NCBI GenBank assembly: GCA_025965935.1
Contig: JAOPVZ010000014.1
Span: 1 to 47,145 of the forward strand
Direction of reading: 5' to 3'
From: Frankiales bacterium
Lineage (GTDB): Bacteria > Actinomycetota > Actinomycetes > Mycobacteriales > SCTD01
Length of the DNA stretch: 47,145 nucleotides
Position numbers and translations under genes: made by a program. Within the stretch, counting starts at the first letter, position 1, and each line of letters starts with the position of its first letter. This document shows positions 17,846-26,220 of this stretch, in pieces. The notes under the pieces are model-generated. The model did not search any database, was not told the DNA's origin, and worked only from the letters and a program-made list of their open reading frames with translations.

Positions 17846-18955
17846 TCAGTCCTCGTCCTTGGTGCGCCGCCAGCGGATCGCGGCCTCGATGAGCTCGTCG
17901 ATCTCCCCGTCCAGAACGCCCTGCGTGTTGGAGGTCTCCACGCCCGTGCGCAGGTCCTTGACCATCTGGTAGGGGTGCAGCACGTAGTTGCGGATCTGGG
18001 AGCCCATCGCGTTGGCCTGCTTGCCGCCGCGGATGGCGTCCATCTCGGCGAGCTCCTCCTCGCGCTTGCGCTCGAGGAGCTTGGTCTGCAGCACGACCAT
18101 GGCAGCGGCGCGGTTCTGGATCTGTGAGCGCTCGTTCTGGCAGGACACGACGATGTTGGTCGGCAGGTGCGTGATGCGGACCGCCGAGTCGGTCGTGTTG
18201 ACGCCCTGGCCGCCGGGGCCGCTCGACCGGAAGACGTCGACCCGAAGGTCCTTCTCGTCGATGTCGATGAAGTCAGCGGTCTCGACGACGGGAGTGACGT
18301 CGACGGCTGCGAAGGTCGTCTGCCGACGGTTCTGGTTGTCGAACGGGCTGATCCGCACGAGGCGGTGCACGCCGTGCTCGCCCGCGAGGGTGCCGTAGGC
18401 GTAGGGGACCTTCACCTCGAAGACGACGCTCTTCACGCCTGCCTCCTCGGCCTCCTGGTACTCGTAGACGTCGAGCGGGTAGCCGTGCCGCTCGGCCCAG
18501 CGGTAGTACATCCGCCAGAGCATGAAGGCCCAGTCCTGCGCCTCGGTGCCGCCCTGGCCAGGGCTGATCTGCACGAGGGCGTGCCGCATGTCGTACTCGC
18601 CTGACAGCAAGGTCCGGACCTCGAAGGACCCGATCTCCCTGGTGAGCGCCGCCAGCTCGTTGTCGGCCTCGAGCTCGGTCCCCGCGTCGGACTCCTCGGC
18701 CGCCATCACGTAGAGGACGGCCAGGTCGTCGAGGCGCGAGCGGTAGCTCTCGAGCCGCTTGAGATCGGCCTGGACGACGGACAGCTGGCCCGTGATCCGC
18801 TGAGCCTTCTCCTGGTCGTCCCAGAGGCCCGGCATCGCAGCCTGCTCCTCGAGGTCGACCGCCTCCTGCCGCAGCTTCGGCAGGTCGAGGACCTTCTCGA
18901 TGCTGGTCAGGGTGGCGTCGAGGGCCTTGAGGTCGGAGGAACGGTCGGCGGCCAC
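17846..18955 (-). CDS. prfB: Peptide chain release factor 2
   Basis: 369 aa. The stop-codon recognition motif is SPF ([14 protein letters not shown]), which identifies RF2 (UGA/UAA) rather than RF1. The catalytic GGQ loop is [16 protein letters not shown]. The N-terminal region runs without interruption ([12 protein letters not shown]), so there is no programmed frameshift as in E. coli. It heads the ftsEX-ctpA-smpB run and its start lies 11 nt after the stop of GGDEF-EAL module 2. Confidence 0.97.
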   Translation of the reverse strand: MAADRSSDLKALDATLTSIEKVLDLPKLRQEAVDLEEQAAMPGLWDDQEKAQRITGQLSVVQADLKRLESYRSRLDDLAVLYVMAAEESDAGTELEADNELAALTREIGSFEVRTLLSGEYDMRHALVQISPGQGGTEAQDWAFMLWRMYYRWAERHGYPLDVYEYQEAEEAGVKSVVFEVKVPYAYGTLAGEHGVHRLVRISPFDNQNRRQTTFAAVDVTPVVETADFIDIDEKDLRVDVFRSSGPGGQGVNTTDSAVRITHLPTNIVVSCQNERSQIQNRAAAMVVLQTKLLERKREEELAEMDAIRGGKQANAMGSQIRNYVLHPYQMVKDLRTGVETSNTQGVLDGEIDELIEAAIRWRRTKDED

Positions 18956-18966
18956 GATCGACCAGC

Positions 18967-21558
18967 CTAGTCGCGGCGCGCGCTCCTCCGGATCGACAGC
19001 ACCTGGCCGGGACGGGCGTCGGCGGCGGCCGCTTCGGACGCCCGCGGCGCAGGGAGGGCACGCAGCTGGTGCAGCCGCGACGCGCCCAGCCAGCCGATGA
19101 GCTCCTCACCGCGCATCGGACGCGCCAGGTGGTAGCCCTGGAGGAGGTCACAGCCGAGCTCGCGAAGCCGGGCCTCGCTGCGCTCGTCCTCGACGCCCTC
19201 AGCGATCACCTCCAGCCGCAGCGTGTGCGCGAGGCCGATGATCGCCTCGACGATCGCGGCGTCGTCGGCGTCTTCGGCGAGGTCACGGACGAAGGACTTG
19301 TCCACCTTGACCTCGGACACCGGGAGCTGCTTGAGGTACGCGAGGGACGAGTAGCCGGTACCGAAGTCGTCGATGGACAGCCGCGTCCCGAGCGCCGAGA
19401 GCCCGCGGACGACCTCGGCCGTGCGCGTCGGGTCGCTCATCAGGTGGCTCTCGGTGATCTCGAGCGTCAGCTGGCCGGCCGGGACGCCGTGCCGCTGCAG
19501 CAGCTCCTGCACCGTGCCCACCAGGTCGGGTTCCATCAGGTTGCGGACGGAGAGGTTCACAGACACCGACAGCGGTGTGCCGCCGGCCGCCCAGCGGGCC
19601 CGGTCGCTCAGCGCAGCGTCGAGCACGAAGCGGGTCAGCTCGCGGATCTGCCCGGTCTGCTCGGCGATGCTGATGAAGTCGTCGGGGGGCACGGTGCCGT
19701 AGACGGGGTGCTCCCAGCGGACGAGCGCCTCCACGCCGACGACGACGCCGTCGGAGAGGCGCGCCTGCGGCTGGTAGCGCAGGCTCATCTGCCCCTGCTC
19801 GATCGCCGCGCGCAAGCCGCTGGCCAGCGCGAGCCGGCGCGGCGAGTAGCCGTCGAGCTCGTCGAGGTACAGGTGCACGCCGGTGTAGTGCTGCTTGGCC
19901 GCGTACATCGCGACGTCGGCGCGCTGGAGGAGCAGGGTCGCCTCCTGGTCGTTGCCCGGGCGACCGGCCGGCACGTGCACCACACCGATGCTGGCCGCCA
20001 CCTCCATCTCGACACCGTGCAGGCGCATCGGCTCGTTCAGCGCCCGCTGCAGCCGCTCTGCGGTGGTGACCGCCGCGTCCTGGTCCAGGCCGGTCATGAG
20101 CACGGCGAACTCGTCGCCGCCGAGCCGCGCGAGCAGGTCGCGCTGCCGCATCTGCCGGCGCAGGCGAAGGCCGATCTCCTGCAGCAGCAGGTCGCCGTGG
20201 TGGTGGCCGAGAGTGTCGTTGACCTCCTTGAACCGGTCGAGGTCCATCAGCAGCACGGCAACGCCCTCACCGGTACGGCGAAGGGCCTGGGTCAGCTGGT
20301 CCTGGAACCGCGCCCGGTTGGCGAGCCCGGTCAACGAGTCGTGCATCGACTCGTGGTCCAGCCGCTCGACCAGCCGTGAGTTGGCGAGGGCCGCCACCGC
20401 GTGGGTCGTCAGGGCCTGCAGCAGCAGCGCGTCGTCCTTGCCGAAGGTGGTCACCTCGCCGAGCCGATCGGTGAGCACGAGTGCGCCGTGCAGGTCCTGC
20501 TCGCCGGACAGCGGGGCGATGACGGCGTCCTTGGCGTCGAGCCAGCGCAGCAGATCGACGCTGCCCTCGTCACGCGAGCCGTGCCGCAGCACCACGGCCT
20601 CGTCGCCCTGCATCACCTCTGAGAGCAGCGGCGGGACCTTGCGCACGTCGACCTGCATCGTGCGGTTGCGACCCTCTTCGCTGCGCACGGTCAGCGACAG
20701 CTGCCCGGTCTCGGGGTCGTGCTGGTAGAGCAAGGCCTTCTCGGCCCGCAGCAGCTCGGTGACCCGACGCAGCACGATGCCGATGACGGGGTCGCTGTGA
20801 GAGATCCGCCCGAGCTCCGCGGCGAACTCGTACATCACCTGCACGTTCGCGTGCTGCGCCCGCAGAATCCCGAAGTGGTGGAAGCCAAACAGGTACAGCG
20901 CCACCACCAGCGCGATCGGCACGAGCAGCCAGGCCGACTGGGCCATCGCCCCGACGCAGATCAGAGCTGCCGTGGCGCAGCCCAGGGCACCGAGCACGCA
21001 CGTCTGCACGAACTTCAGCGCACGGGTGAGGTCGAGCTCGAAGCTGGTGGCGGCGATGACCACGTTGACGGCCAGGCTGTCGACGAGCGAGGCGGCGAGC
21101 GCCGCGGCGAGCGCGGGCACGACCATCCGCGGGGTCCCGCCGTTGAGCGATCCGCCGAGTGTCTGGAAGACCAGGCTGGCGACCGCGACGTCCAGCACCC
21201 ACAGGCTGAGGTTGAACGCGAGCTTCAGCGGTCGCTGCTTGCGCACCAGCACCAGCACCACACCGCCGCCGAGCAACCGCGCGAGCGGGAGCTGCGGCAT
21301 CGGTAGGAAGAACAGCGAGACCGTCAGCGTGAGCTCGGCCAGCGACACCGAGTGGGCGTTCTTGCCCAGCTCGACGTGCATGACGACCGCCTCGGTCACC
21401 GCGAAGGCGACCGTGGCGATCAGGAAGGGCGCCGCGAAGGCGCCGATCCCGTGGTCAGCGAACCCGAGGACGGCCAGGTTGATCCAGAGCCCGCCGGCCA
21501 GGGCCGCCGCGACCAGCAGGCCGACCGCCCGGGAGGGGTGCCGTGCGGGCTGGGTCAC
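18967..21558 (-). CDS. Membrane-anchored GGDEF-EAL bifunctional c-di-GMP enzyme (module 2)
   Basis: 863 aa. Residues about 10-230 hold several hydrophobic helices, about 245-395 a GAF-like domain, then GGDEF at 480-484 with an I-site RQRD at 471-474, then EAL at 610-612. [26 protein letters not shown] and QGYHLARPM are present. The membrane region resembles that of the 8710-11214 protein: both have an E-x-x-x-x-H segment near residue 60, a conserved N-A/F patch, and an LK-x-x-FN segment. GTG at 21558 starts 19 nt after the protease stop with no clear ribosome binding site, so translation is probably coupled. Confidence 0.92.
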   Translation of the reverse strand: MTQPARHPSRAVGLLVAAALAGGLWINLAVLGFADHGIGAFAAPFLIATVAFAVTEAVVMHVELGKNAHSVSLAELTLTVSLFFLPMPQLPLARLLGGGVVLVLVRKQRPLKLAFNLSLWVLDVAVASLVFQTLGGSLNGGTPRMVVPALAAALAASLVDSLAVNVVIAATSFELDLTRALKFVQTCVLGALGCATAALICVGAMAQSAWLLVPIALVVALYLFGFHHFGILRAQHANVQVMYEFAAELGRISHSDPVIGIVLRRVTELLRAEKALLYQHDPETGQLSLTVRSEEGRNRTMQVDVRKVPPLLSEVMQGDEAVVLRHGSRDEGSVDLLRWLDAKDAVIAPLSGEQDLHGALVLTDRLGEVTTFGKDDALLLQALTTHAVAALANSRLVERLDHESMHDSLTGLANRARFQDQLTQALRRTGEGVAVLLMDLDRFKEVNDTLGHHHGDLLLQEIGLRLRRQMRQRDLLARLGGDEFAVLMTGLDQDAAVTTAERLQRALNEPMRLHGVEMEVAASIGVVHVPAGRPGNDQEATLLLQRADVAMYAAKQHYTGVHLYLDELDGYSPRRLALASGLRAAIEQGQMSLRYQPQARLSDGVVVGVEALVRWEHPVYGTVPPDDFISIAEQTGQIRELTRFVLDAALSDRARWAAGGTPLSVSVNLSVRNLMEPDLVGTVQELLQRHGVPAGQLTLEITESHLMSDPTRTAEVVRGLSALGTRLSIDDFGTGYSSLAYLKQLPVSEVKVDKSFVRDLAEDADDAAIVEAIIGLAHTLRLEVIAEGVEDERSEARLRELGCDLLQGYHLARPMRGEELIGWLGASRLHQLRALPAPRASEAAAADARPGQVLSIRRSARRD

Positions 21559-21577
21559 CGCCGGTCACACCACGGGC

Positions 21578-23035
21578 TCAGGTCCATGTCGCACCCAGCC
21601 AGTCGTTGCCGGACCAGGTGCTCCCGGTCCAGGTCGAGCCGGACCACGTGCTGCCCGACCAAGTGGAGCCGGACCAAGTGGAGCCGGACCAGGTGCTGCC
21701 GGACCAGGTGCTGCCCGACCAAGTGCTGCCGGACCAGGTCGAGCCGGACCAGGTGCTGCCCGACCAGGTCGAGCCGTTGAACACGCCACCGTTCCAGGCG
21801 CTCGCGGAGTTCTCCAGCGCGGCGATCGCGGCGGAGTTCCAGGCGTGGCCGAAGATGTCCTGCTCGCCGGTGAGCGCGACGCCCCCGAGAGAGACGTGGC
21901 TGGTGCCGCGAGCCTGCTCGAGTGAGCCGCCGCCGTCCGAAGCGGCCCAGAACTGGCGCACCCAGCCGGGCATCGGCATGCCGAGCGCGGCCGGCAGCTG
22001 CACGAGCCCGGACCCGACGAAGTTCGTCTTCGTGGTGGCGATCCGCGTCGCGGACAGCGTCAGGATCGCCTTCACCTGGTCGGGGGTGAGCCCGGGCCGC
22101 GCGCTGAGCAGGTCAGCGACCACGCCCGACACGACAGCAGTGGCCTGGGAGGTGCCGGATCCACGGAGGAACCGGTTGCCGAGAACCGCGGCGGGATAGG
22201 CGTTCGCCAGGAAGGAACCAGGGGACAGCAGTCCCATGACGTAGGTACCGGGCGCCACCACGTCCGCGTGCCGGTAGCCGGTGCCACGCTGGGAGAACGG
22301 CGCCACGACGTCGTCGTCGCTGGACACGGTGCCCATCGGGTCCTCCGCGCCGACGGCGAGCAGGTAGGGGTCGCTGGCGGGGTTGGCCACGTTGGGGGTC
22401 GTGGTGCCGTCGTTGCCCACGGCGACGACGACGACGATCCCGTGCTTCCACGCCTGCTCGGCGGCGTGCGCCAGCGGGTCGAGCTGGTAGGGCTGAACGG
22501 CGTTGGTGCCGAGCGACAGGTTGAGCACGCGGATGTTCATGCCGTCGTCGTGGGCGTGCTGGGTGACCCAGTCGATCCCCGCGATCATCTGCGAGACGTC
22601 GGTGGCGCCGTTGGACGCGCCGACCTTGACGCTGACCAGCCGCGCATCGGGAGCGATGCCCTTGTACCCGTCAGCCGTGCCGTCGTTGCCCGCGATGATG
22701 CCGGCGATGGCCGTGCCGTGGCCGTAGCCGTCCCAGTGCGCCGTGGCAGGGTCCTGCGAGTCGAAGGACAGGTCGGGTCCGTACACCAGCTTGTTCGGAC
22801 CGTTGAGGCCCGGCACAGGGGTGACACCGGTGTCCACCATGGCGACGTCGACGCCGTGGCCGGTCGCTCCTGCGGCCCAGGCGGCGGGGGCACCCACCAC
22901 CTGGCCGACCGCGGCCATGTCCGGCAGGGGCGTCCCGGCTGCGGCCGCGGAGCTCGGGATCAGCAGCCCAGCGGCCGCCGAGGCGACGGCAGCGGCCACC
23001 ACGGTCATCCGGAGCGTGGTTGCACGACGCGCCAC
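21578..23035 (-). CDS. Secreted S8 serine protease with C-terminal WSGST pentapeptide repeats (module 2)
   Basis: 485 aa. GTG 23035 is preceded by GGGGGAAGCTC and starts a signal peptide (ARRATTLRMTVVAAAVASAA, cleavage near AAAA at 30-33); the frame is open 13 codons further upstream. Catalytic residues are Asp68 (AMVDTGV), His106 (GYGHGTAIAG), Asn208 (AVGNDGTT) and Ser296 (RGSGTSQATA). Unlike the module 1 protease there is almost no propeptide. GGGSLEQARGTS mirrors GGGSLDASRGA of module 1. The C-terminus consists of about 12 pentapeptides of type W-S-G-S-T and ends LGATWT. Confidence 0.92.
   Translation of the reverse strand: MARRATTLRMTVVAAAVASAAAGLLIPSSAAAAGTPLPDMAAVGQVVGAPAAWAAGATGHGVDVAMVDTGVTPVPGLNGPNKLVYGPDLSFDSQDPATAHWDGYGHGTAIAGIIAGNDGTADGYKGIAPDARLVSVKVGASNGATDVSQMIAGIDWVTQHAHDDGMNIRVLNLSLGTNAVQPYQLDPLAHAAEQAWKHGIVVVVAVGNDGTTTPNVANPASDPYLLAVGAEDPMGTVSSDDDVVAPFSQRGTGYRHADVVAPGTYVMGLLSPGSFLANAYPAAVLGNRFLRGSGTSQATAVVSGVVADLLSARPGLTPDQVKAILTLSATRIATTKTNFVGSGLVQLPAALGMPMPGWVRQFWAASDGGGSLEQARGTSHVSLGGVALTGEQDIFGHAWNSAAIAALENSASAWNGGVFNGSTWSGSTWSGSTWSGSTWSGSTWSGSTWSGSTWSGSTWSGSTWSGSTWTGSTWSGNDWLGATWT
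21581..21781 (-). repeat. 15-bp tandem repeats encoding about 12 WSGST pentapeptides
   Basis: Units such as GTGCTGCCGGACCAG (plus strand) encode S-G-S-T-W. Third-position changes between units are frequent, while W, G and the two hydroxyl residues stay fixed. The codons differ from those of the 11396-11711 array, so the two arrays did not arise by a recent copy of one another. Confidence 0.9.
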
Positions 23036-23087
23036 GAGCTTCCCCCTACTCTCTGTAATCACGTAGTAACGCATCGCAGCATGACGA

Positions 23088-23231
23088 AGTCCTTAGCCAG
23101 GGCACATGGTCATTGCGGGTGGTTGGCCCTACGGGCGAGGGACTAGACGGGGGCCAGAAAGAAGTACCCGATGTCTTGGTTCGTCCCGTAGCAGCGGGCA
23201 GTGAAGCCGGGCTGCGACGACCTCAGGAGGT
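23088..23231 (+). other. Hairpin-rich leader between divergent protease 2 and GGDEF-EAL 3
   Basis: Three pairings can be read on the plus strand: AGTCC/GGACT with inner AGGGC/GCCCT (23088-23144); GCAGC/GCTGC (23191-23215); and ACCTC-AG-GAGGT (23220-23231), which buries a perfect AGGAGGT. No start codon follows that AGGAGGT at usable distance. I could not match it to a known riboswitch class. It may be a regulatory leader or merely GC-rich DNA. Confidence 0.3.
23105..23129. promoter_or_regulatory. Candidate shared element upstream of protease module 2
   Basis: CATGG-N3-TTGCG-N7-GGCCC, 70 bp before the protease 2 start; counterpart of 13269-13290. It lies in the divergent gap and could also affect the GGDEF-EAL 3 gene. 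Confidence 0.4.
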
Positions 23232-23274
23232 AACGCCTACGCCCCCAAGAGGGCACTTCACCGACCCTGGATGC

Positions 23275-24852
23275 ATGGCCAGTCCAACGTCCTTCGCGGC
23301 CCATGACCCGGCCGGCGCACGCGGCAGCTCGATGTCGCACGACGTCGGGCCCCTGGCCCCCGTCCACGACCGGCTCACCGGGCTTCCCGACCGGAGCGTG
23401 GCGATGCACCGGCTCGAGCAGGTGCTCGCGGGCGGCGAGGACCAGGAGCAGCGCTGCGCCCTCCTGCTCGTCGACCTCGACCACTTCAAGGCGATCAACG
23501 AGGCCTACGGGCAGTCGGCCGGCGACCAGGTACTGCAATGGGCGGCGGCCGTGCTGTCGGACGTCGTGCGGCCGGAAGACGCCGTCGGCCGCTTCGGTCC
23601 TGACCAGTTCGCCGTCATCGTCGACGACCTCCCTGATTCGCAGGCCGCCCAGGCGCTGGGCCAGCGGATCACCACTGCACTCAACGCGGGCGTGGTGCTG
23701 GAGGACGGCTCGACCGTCCGTGTCTCGACCTGCGTCGGGCTGGCGCAGGACCAGACAGAGGCCGGCTCCTCCGGTGCTGAGGCCTTGCTGTCTGCGGCGG
23801 AGGGCGCACTGTCGCGGGCCAAGCTGCGCGGCCGCGGGCACTACGTCTGCCATGACGGCGCGTTCGAGCACAACCTGGGTGCGGAGCTCGCCGTGGCCGT
23901 CGCAGCCGAGCAGCTCACGGTCCACTACCAGCCGATCGTGGACCTGCGCACCGGGCACATCACCGGCTTCGAGGCACTGGTCCGCTGGCCGCACCCTCAG
24001 CTCGGTCTGGTGCCTCCGGACACCTTCCTGCCGATCGCCCGGTCACTGGACCTGCACGAGAGCATCGACCGGTGGGTCCTGCGGCAGGCCTGCGCGGCCG
24101 CCCGCACCTGGTTCGACGAGCCAGACGCCCGTCCGACCACAGTCGCGGTGAACGTGCCCGCCGACCGACTGCTCTCCCCCGGCTTCGTCGAAGACGTCAG
24201 GGAGGCTCTCGCCACGGCCGGCCTCCCGCCGTACTGCCTGGTGCTGGAGCTCACGGAGACGACCGTCGTCACCGACCGGGCCATCGCGGCCGACGTGCTG
24301 GACGAGCTTCGTCAGCTCGGGATCAAGGTCGCCATCGACGACTTCGGGACCGGGTACTCCTCGATGCTCCGGTTGCGACAGCTGCCGTTCACCAAGCTGA
24401 AGATCGACCGGGAGTTCGTGCAGGCGCTCCCGTCGAGCGCCGAGGATCTCGCCATCTGCGCCACGGTCATCAACCTCGCGAACCGGCTGGACGTCCGGTC
24501 GATCGCCGAGGGAGTCGAGACCTCGGAGCAAGCATCCGCGCTCGCCGCGCTCGGTTGCGAGTACGGACAGGGCTTCCTCTGGAGACCAGCCGTCGATGCC
24601 GACGCCGCCCTCGCGCTCCTGGGTTCCCAGCCCTGGCGGGCCTGCCGGAGGACGCCGGACCATCAGCTGACCCCACGGGCAGGGCGGCTCCGCCGAGAAG
24701 GTGCCTCCCTGCGCCGGCTGGCCGCCCGGCTCCGGCATCGCTCGCTGGCACGACTGCTGGACCCGACACCCTGCGACGCGCCGAGGTCTCCCGCCAGCCG
24801 CCGTGCGTGGAGGAGACCGTTACGGATGGCACCTGCACGGGCCGGCCGGTGA
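23275..24852 (+). CDS. Soluble GGDEF-EAL protein with degenerate GGDEF site (likely c-di-GMP phosphodiesterase)
   Basis: 525 aa from ATG 23275; ATG 23332 is an alternative and neither has a good ribosome binding site. No membrane segment. The cyclase domain (about 28-190) has GPDQF at 108-112 in place of GGDEF, and no I-site, so it should not make c-di-GMP. The EAL domain (about 203-450) keeps EAL (233-235), Asn293, [26 protein letters not shown] and GQGF, so hydrolysis is likely. A basic, Arg-rich tail of about 70 residues follows. Divergent from the protease 2 operon and convergent with the PAS-LuxR gene. Confidence 0.9.
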   Translation: MASPTSFAAHDPAGARGSSMSHDVGPLAPVHDRLTGLPDRSVAMHRLEQVLAGGEDQEQRCALLLVDLDHFKAINEAYGQSAGDQVLQWAAAVLSDVVRPEDAVGRFGPDQFAVIVDDLPDSQAAQALGQRITTALNAGVVLEDGSTVRVSTCVGLAQDQTEAGSSGAEALLSAAEGALSRAKLRGRGHYVCHDGAFEHNLGAELAVAVAAEQLTVHYQPIVDLRTGHITGFEALVRWPHPQLGLVPPDTFLPIARSLDLHESIDRWVLRQACAAARTWFDEPDARPTTVAVNVPADRLLSPGFVEDVREALATAGLPPYCLVLELTETTVVTDRAIAADVLDELRQLGIKVAIDDFGTGYSSMLRLRQLPFTKLKIDREFVQALPSSAEDLAICATVINLANRLDVRSIAEGVETSEQASALAALGCEYGQGFLWRPAVDADAALALLGSQPWRACRRTPDHQLTPRAGRLRREGASLRRLAARLRHRSLARLLDPTPCDAPRSPASRRAWRRPLRMAPARAGR

Positions 24853-24862
24853 GGTCAGCGGG

Positions 24863-25936
24863 TCAGCGCGGGCGCAACAGCTCGAGCAGCTCGATCTGCG
24901 AGCGGACACCGAACTTGCGATAGACCGCGGTCAGGTGGTTGCGGACCGTGCTCTGGCTGAGGAACAGCTCGCGGGCGATGACCGCGACGCGCTGGGCGCC
25001 GACCAGGCGCGCGACGATCTCGCGCTCGCGGTCGGTGAGAGTGGCCAGCGCAGGGCGCTGCTGGACGGTGGGCAGCCGATCGATCCAGGAGGCCACGGTG
25101 GCGGTGTGGAGGCTCGCGGTGCCGCCCGGGACGACGGCGAACCCGCTGCTCGGGTCAACCACCCAGGTGCTGTCTCGCTGCTCAGTCTCCTGCCGCACCA
25201 GCGACAGCGCGAACGCGAAGCCGGCTGGTTCACCGGCTGAGGCGACCTCCTGGCTGAGGGACTGCAGCGCGATGCGTCCCTGCTGCCACCCGCCCTGCCG
25301 GCTGCGCAGTCGCGCGCGTCCGGTCACCGTCGCAGCGCGGGTGCCGCAGTGCGCGGCGAGCAGCATGACGACGCCCGCATCCTCGGCGTGGATGACCTCG
25401 AGCAGGCTGCGACCCAGCAGGCCGTGCGCGGGCTCGGGCAGCAGGCCGGCGTGGTCGCTGACGATGCGGTCGACCACGCCGTCGGCGGTCATGGTGCCCA
25501 TCACAGGAGCGATGAGGTCGCGTCCGGAGTCGGGTGGTCCACCCAGGCAGGAAGAAGAGCTCGTCGGCAAGACAGTCACCACGGCCAGGCGATCGGGTCC
25601 CCCGGTGTCGCAGGCGTCGACGCGCACGTCGATGGTGACCGGGCCTCCCGACGGACGAGGCAGCGTGACCCGACGCGTGTAGCCGTCGAGGCTGCCGCTC
25701 GCGAGCATCGCCAACGACGTCCTGGTCGCCTCAGGATCCTCGGTGAACTCCGGAGCACTGGTCGCCAGGGCCTCGTCCCGGGTGCGGCCGAGCAGCTCGG
25801 CCATCGGATCGCTGATCTCCAGGGCCTGTCCACCGGGCAGCTCCAGCAGCAGCATGGCCAGCGACGCCCGCCGGACGTACCCACCGAGGCGCCGACGGCT
25901 GCGCTGCAGCACGCGCTGGTCGAGCGCACTGCTCAT
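24863..25936 (-). CDS. PAS-domain LuxR-type transcriptional regulator
   Basis: 357 aa. The C-terminal region (about 296-355) is a LuxR helix-turn-helix: LTDREREIVARLVGAQRVAV, then ELFLSQSTVRNHLTAVYRKF. The upstream part has two PAS-like regions (about 25-120 and 135-250), including ISDPMAELLGRTRDEA and LLGRSLLEVIHAEDAG. There is no receiver domain, so the signal is probably sensed directly by the PAS regions. Its ATG overlaps the stop of the 67-aa gene (ATGA), so the two are coupled. Targets unknown; nearness to three c-di-GMP genes is suggestive only. Confidence 0.88.
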   Translation of the reverse strand: MSSALDQRVLQRSRRRLGGYVRRASLAMLLLELPGGQALEISDPMAELLGRTRDEALATSAPEFTEDPEATRTSLAMLASGSLDGYTRRVTLPRPSGGPVTIDVRVDACDTGGPDRLAVVTVLPTSSSSCLGGPPDSGRDLIAPVMGTMTADGVVDRIVSDHAGLLPEPAHGLLGRSLLEVIHAEDAGVVMLLAAHCGTRAATVTGRARLRSRQGGWQQGRIALQSLSQEVASAGEPAGFAFALSLVRQETEQRDSTWVVDPSSGFAVVPGGTASLHTATVASWIDRLPTVQQRPALATLTDREREIVARLVGAQRVAVIARELFLSQSTVRNHLTAVYRKFGVRSQIELLELLRPR

Positions 25937-26136
25937 GTCGCTCTCGGGTCAGGACAGACCGCGATGGTCATGCTGGAGGGCCGGATGACGGTGTGCAGGT
26001 CCCACGCCTGGCCGCACTTCCGGCACAGATCACGCGACGGGTCCTCGCTCAGGGTGGAGGGGCCGTTGATGTCGCCGATCTGGGCGGGGCCCATCAACGC
26101 GAGCAGCAGACGCTCCCATCGGCTCGGGCCCGCCAT
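25933..26136 (-). CDS. Small Cys-containing hypothetical protein (67 aa)
   Basis: 67 aa, preceded by GAGGTGAAAGC before ATG 26136, a good ribosome binding site. Residues 38-61 hold C-R-K-C, a downstream His (AWDLH) and a later Cys (IAVCPDP), a possible CxxC-H-C metal site. The N-terminal half (WERLLLALMGPAQIGDINGP) is helical. It overlaps the PAS-LuxR start by 4 nt and is divergent from the MarR gene across the operator at 26166-26195. Family not recognised; a metal- or redox-sensing partner of the LuxR protein is possible. Confidence 0.7.
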   Translation of the reverse strand: MAGPSRWERLLLALMGPAQIGDINGPSTLSEDPSRDLCRKCGQAWDLHTVIRPSSMTIAVCPDPRAT

Positions 26137-26165
26137 GCTTTCACCTCAGCACTTCGTGTTCTATC

Positions 26166-26195
26166 CCTTTGTGTACGAACAATCGTACACGAAGG
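26166..26195. promoter_or_regulatory. Palindromic operator, probably for the adjacent MarR/OhrR-type regulator
   Basis: GTGTACGA-ACAA-TCGTACAC (26171-26190) is a perfect 8-bp inverted repeat, extended by CCTTT/GAAGG to 13-bp arms with one mismatch. It lies between the divergent MarR gene (start 26221) and the 67-aa gene (start 26136). TATCCT at 26206-26211 could be the MarR -10, putting transcription start at or within a few bases of the start codon, that is, a leaderless mRNA with the operator over the -35. Autorepression is the natural inference. Confidence 0.75.
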
Positions 26196-26220
26196 GATCG
26201 TGCGCTATCCTGTCGCCGTG

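Noticed and set aside
17846-18955. Programmed frameshift in prfB
   Set aside because: The RF2 frame is continuous and contains no in-frame TGA near codon 25.
23088-23231. Known c-di-GMP (GEMM) riboswitch
   Set aside because: The conserved GEMM core segments could not be aligned; only generic hairpins are visible.
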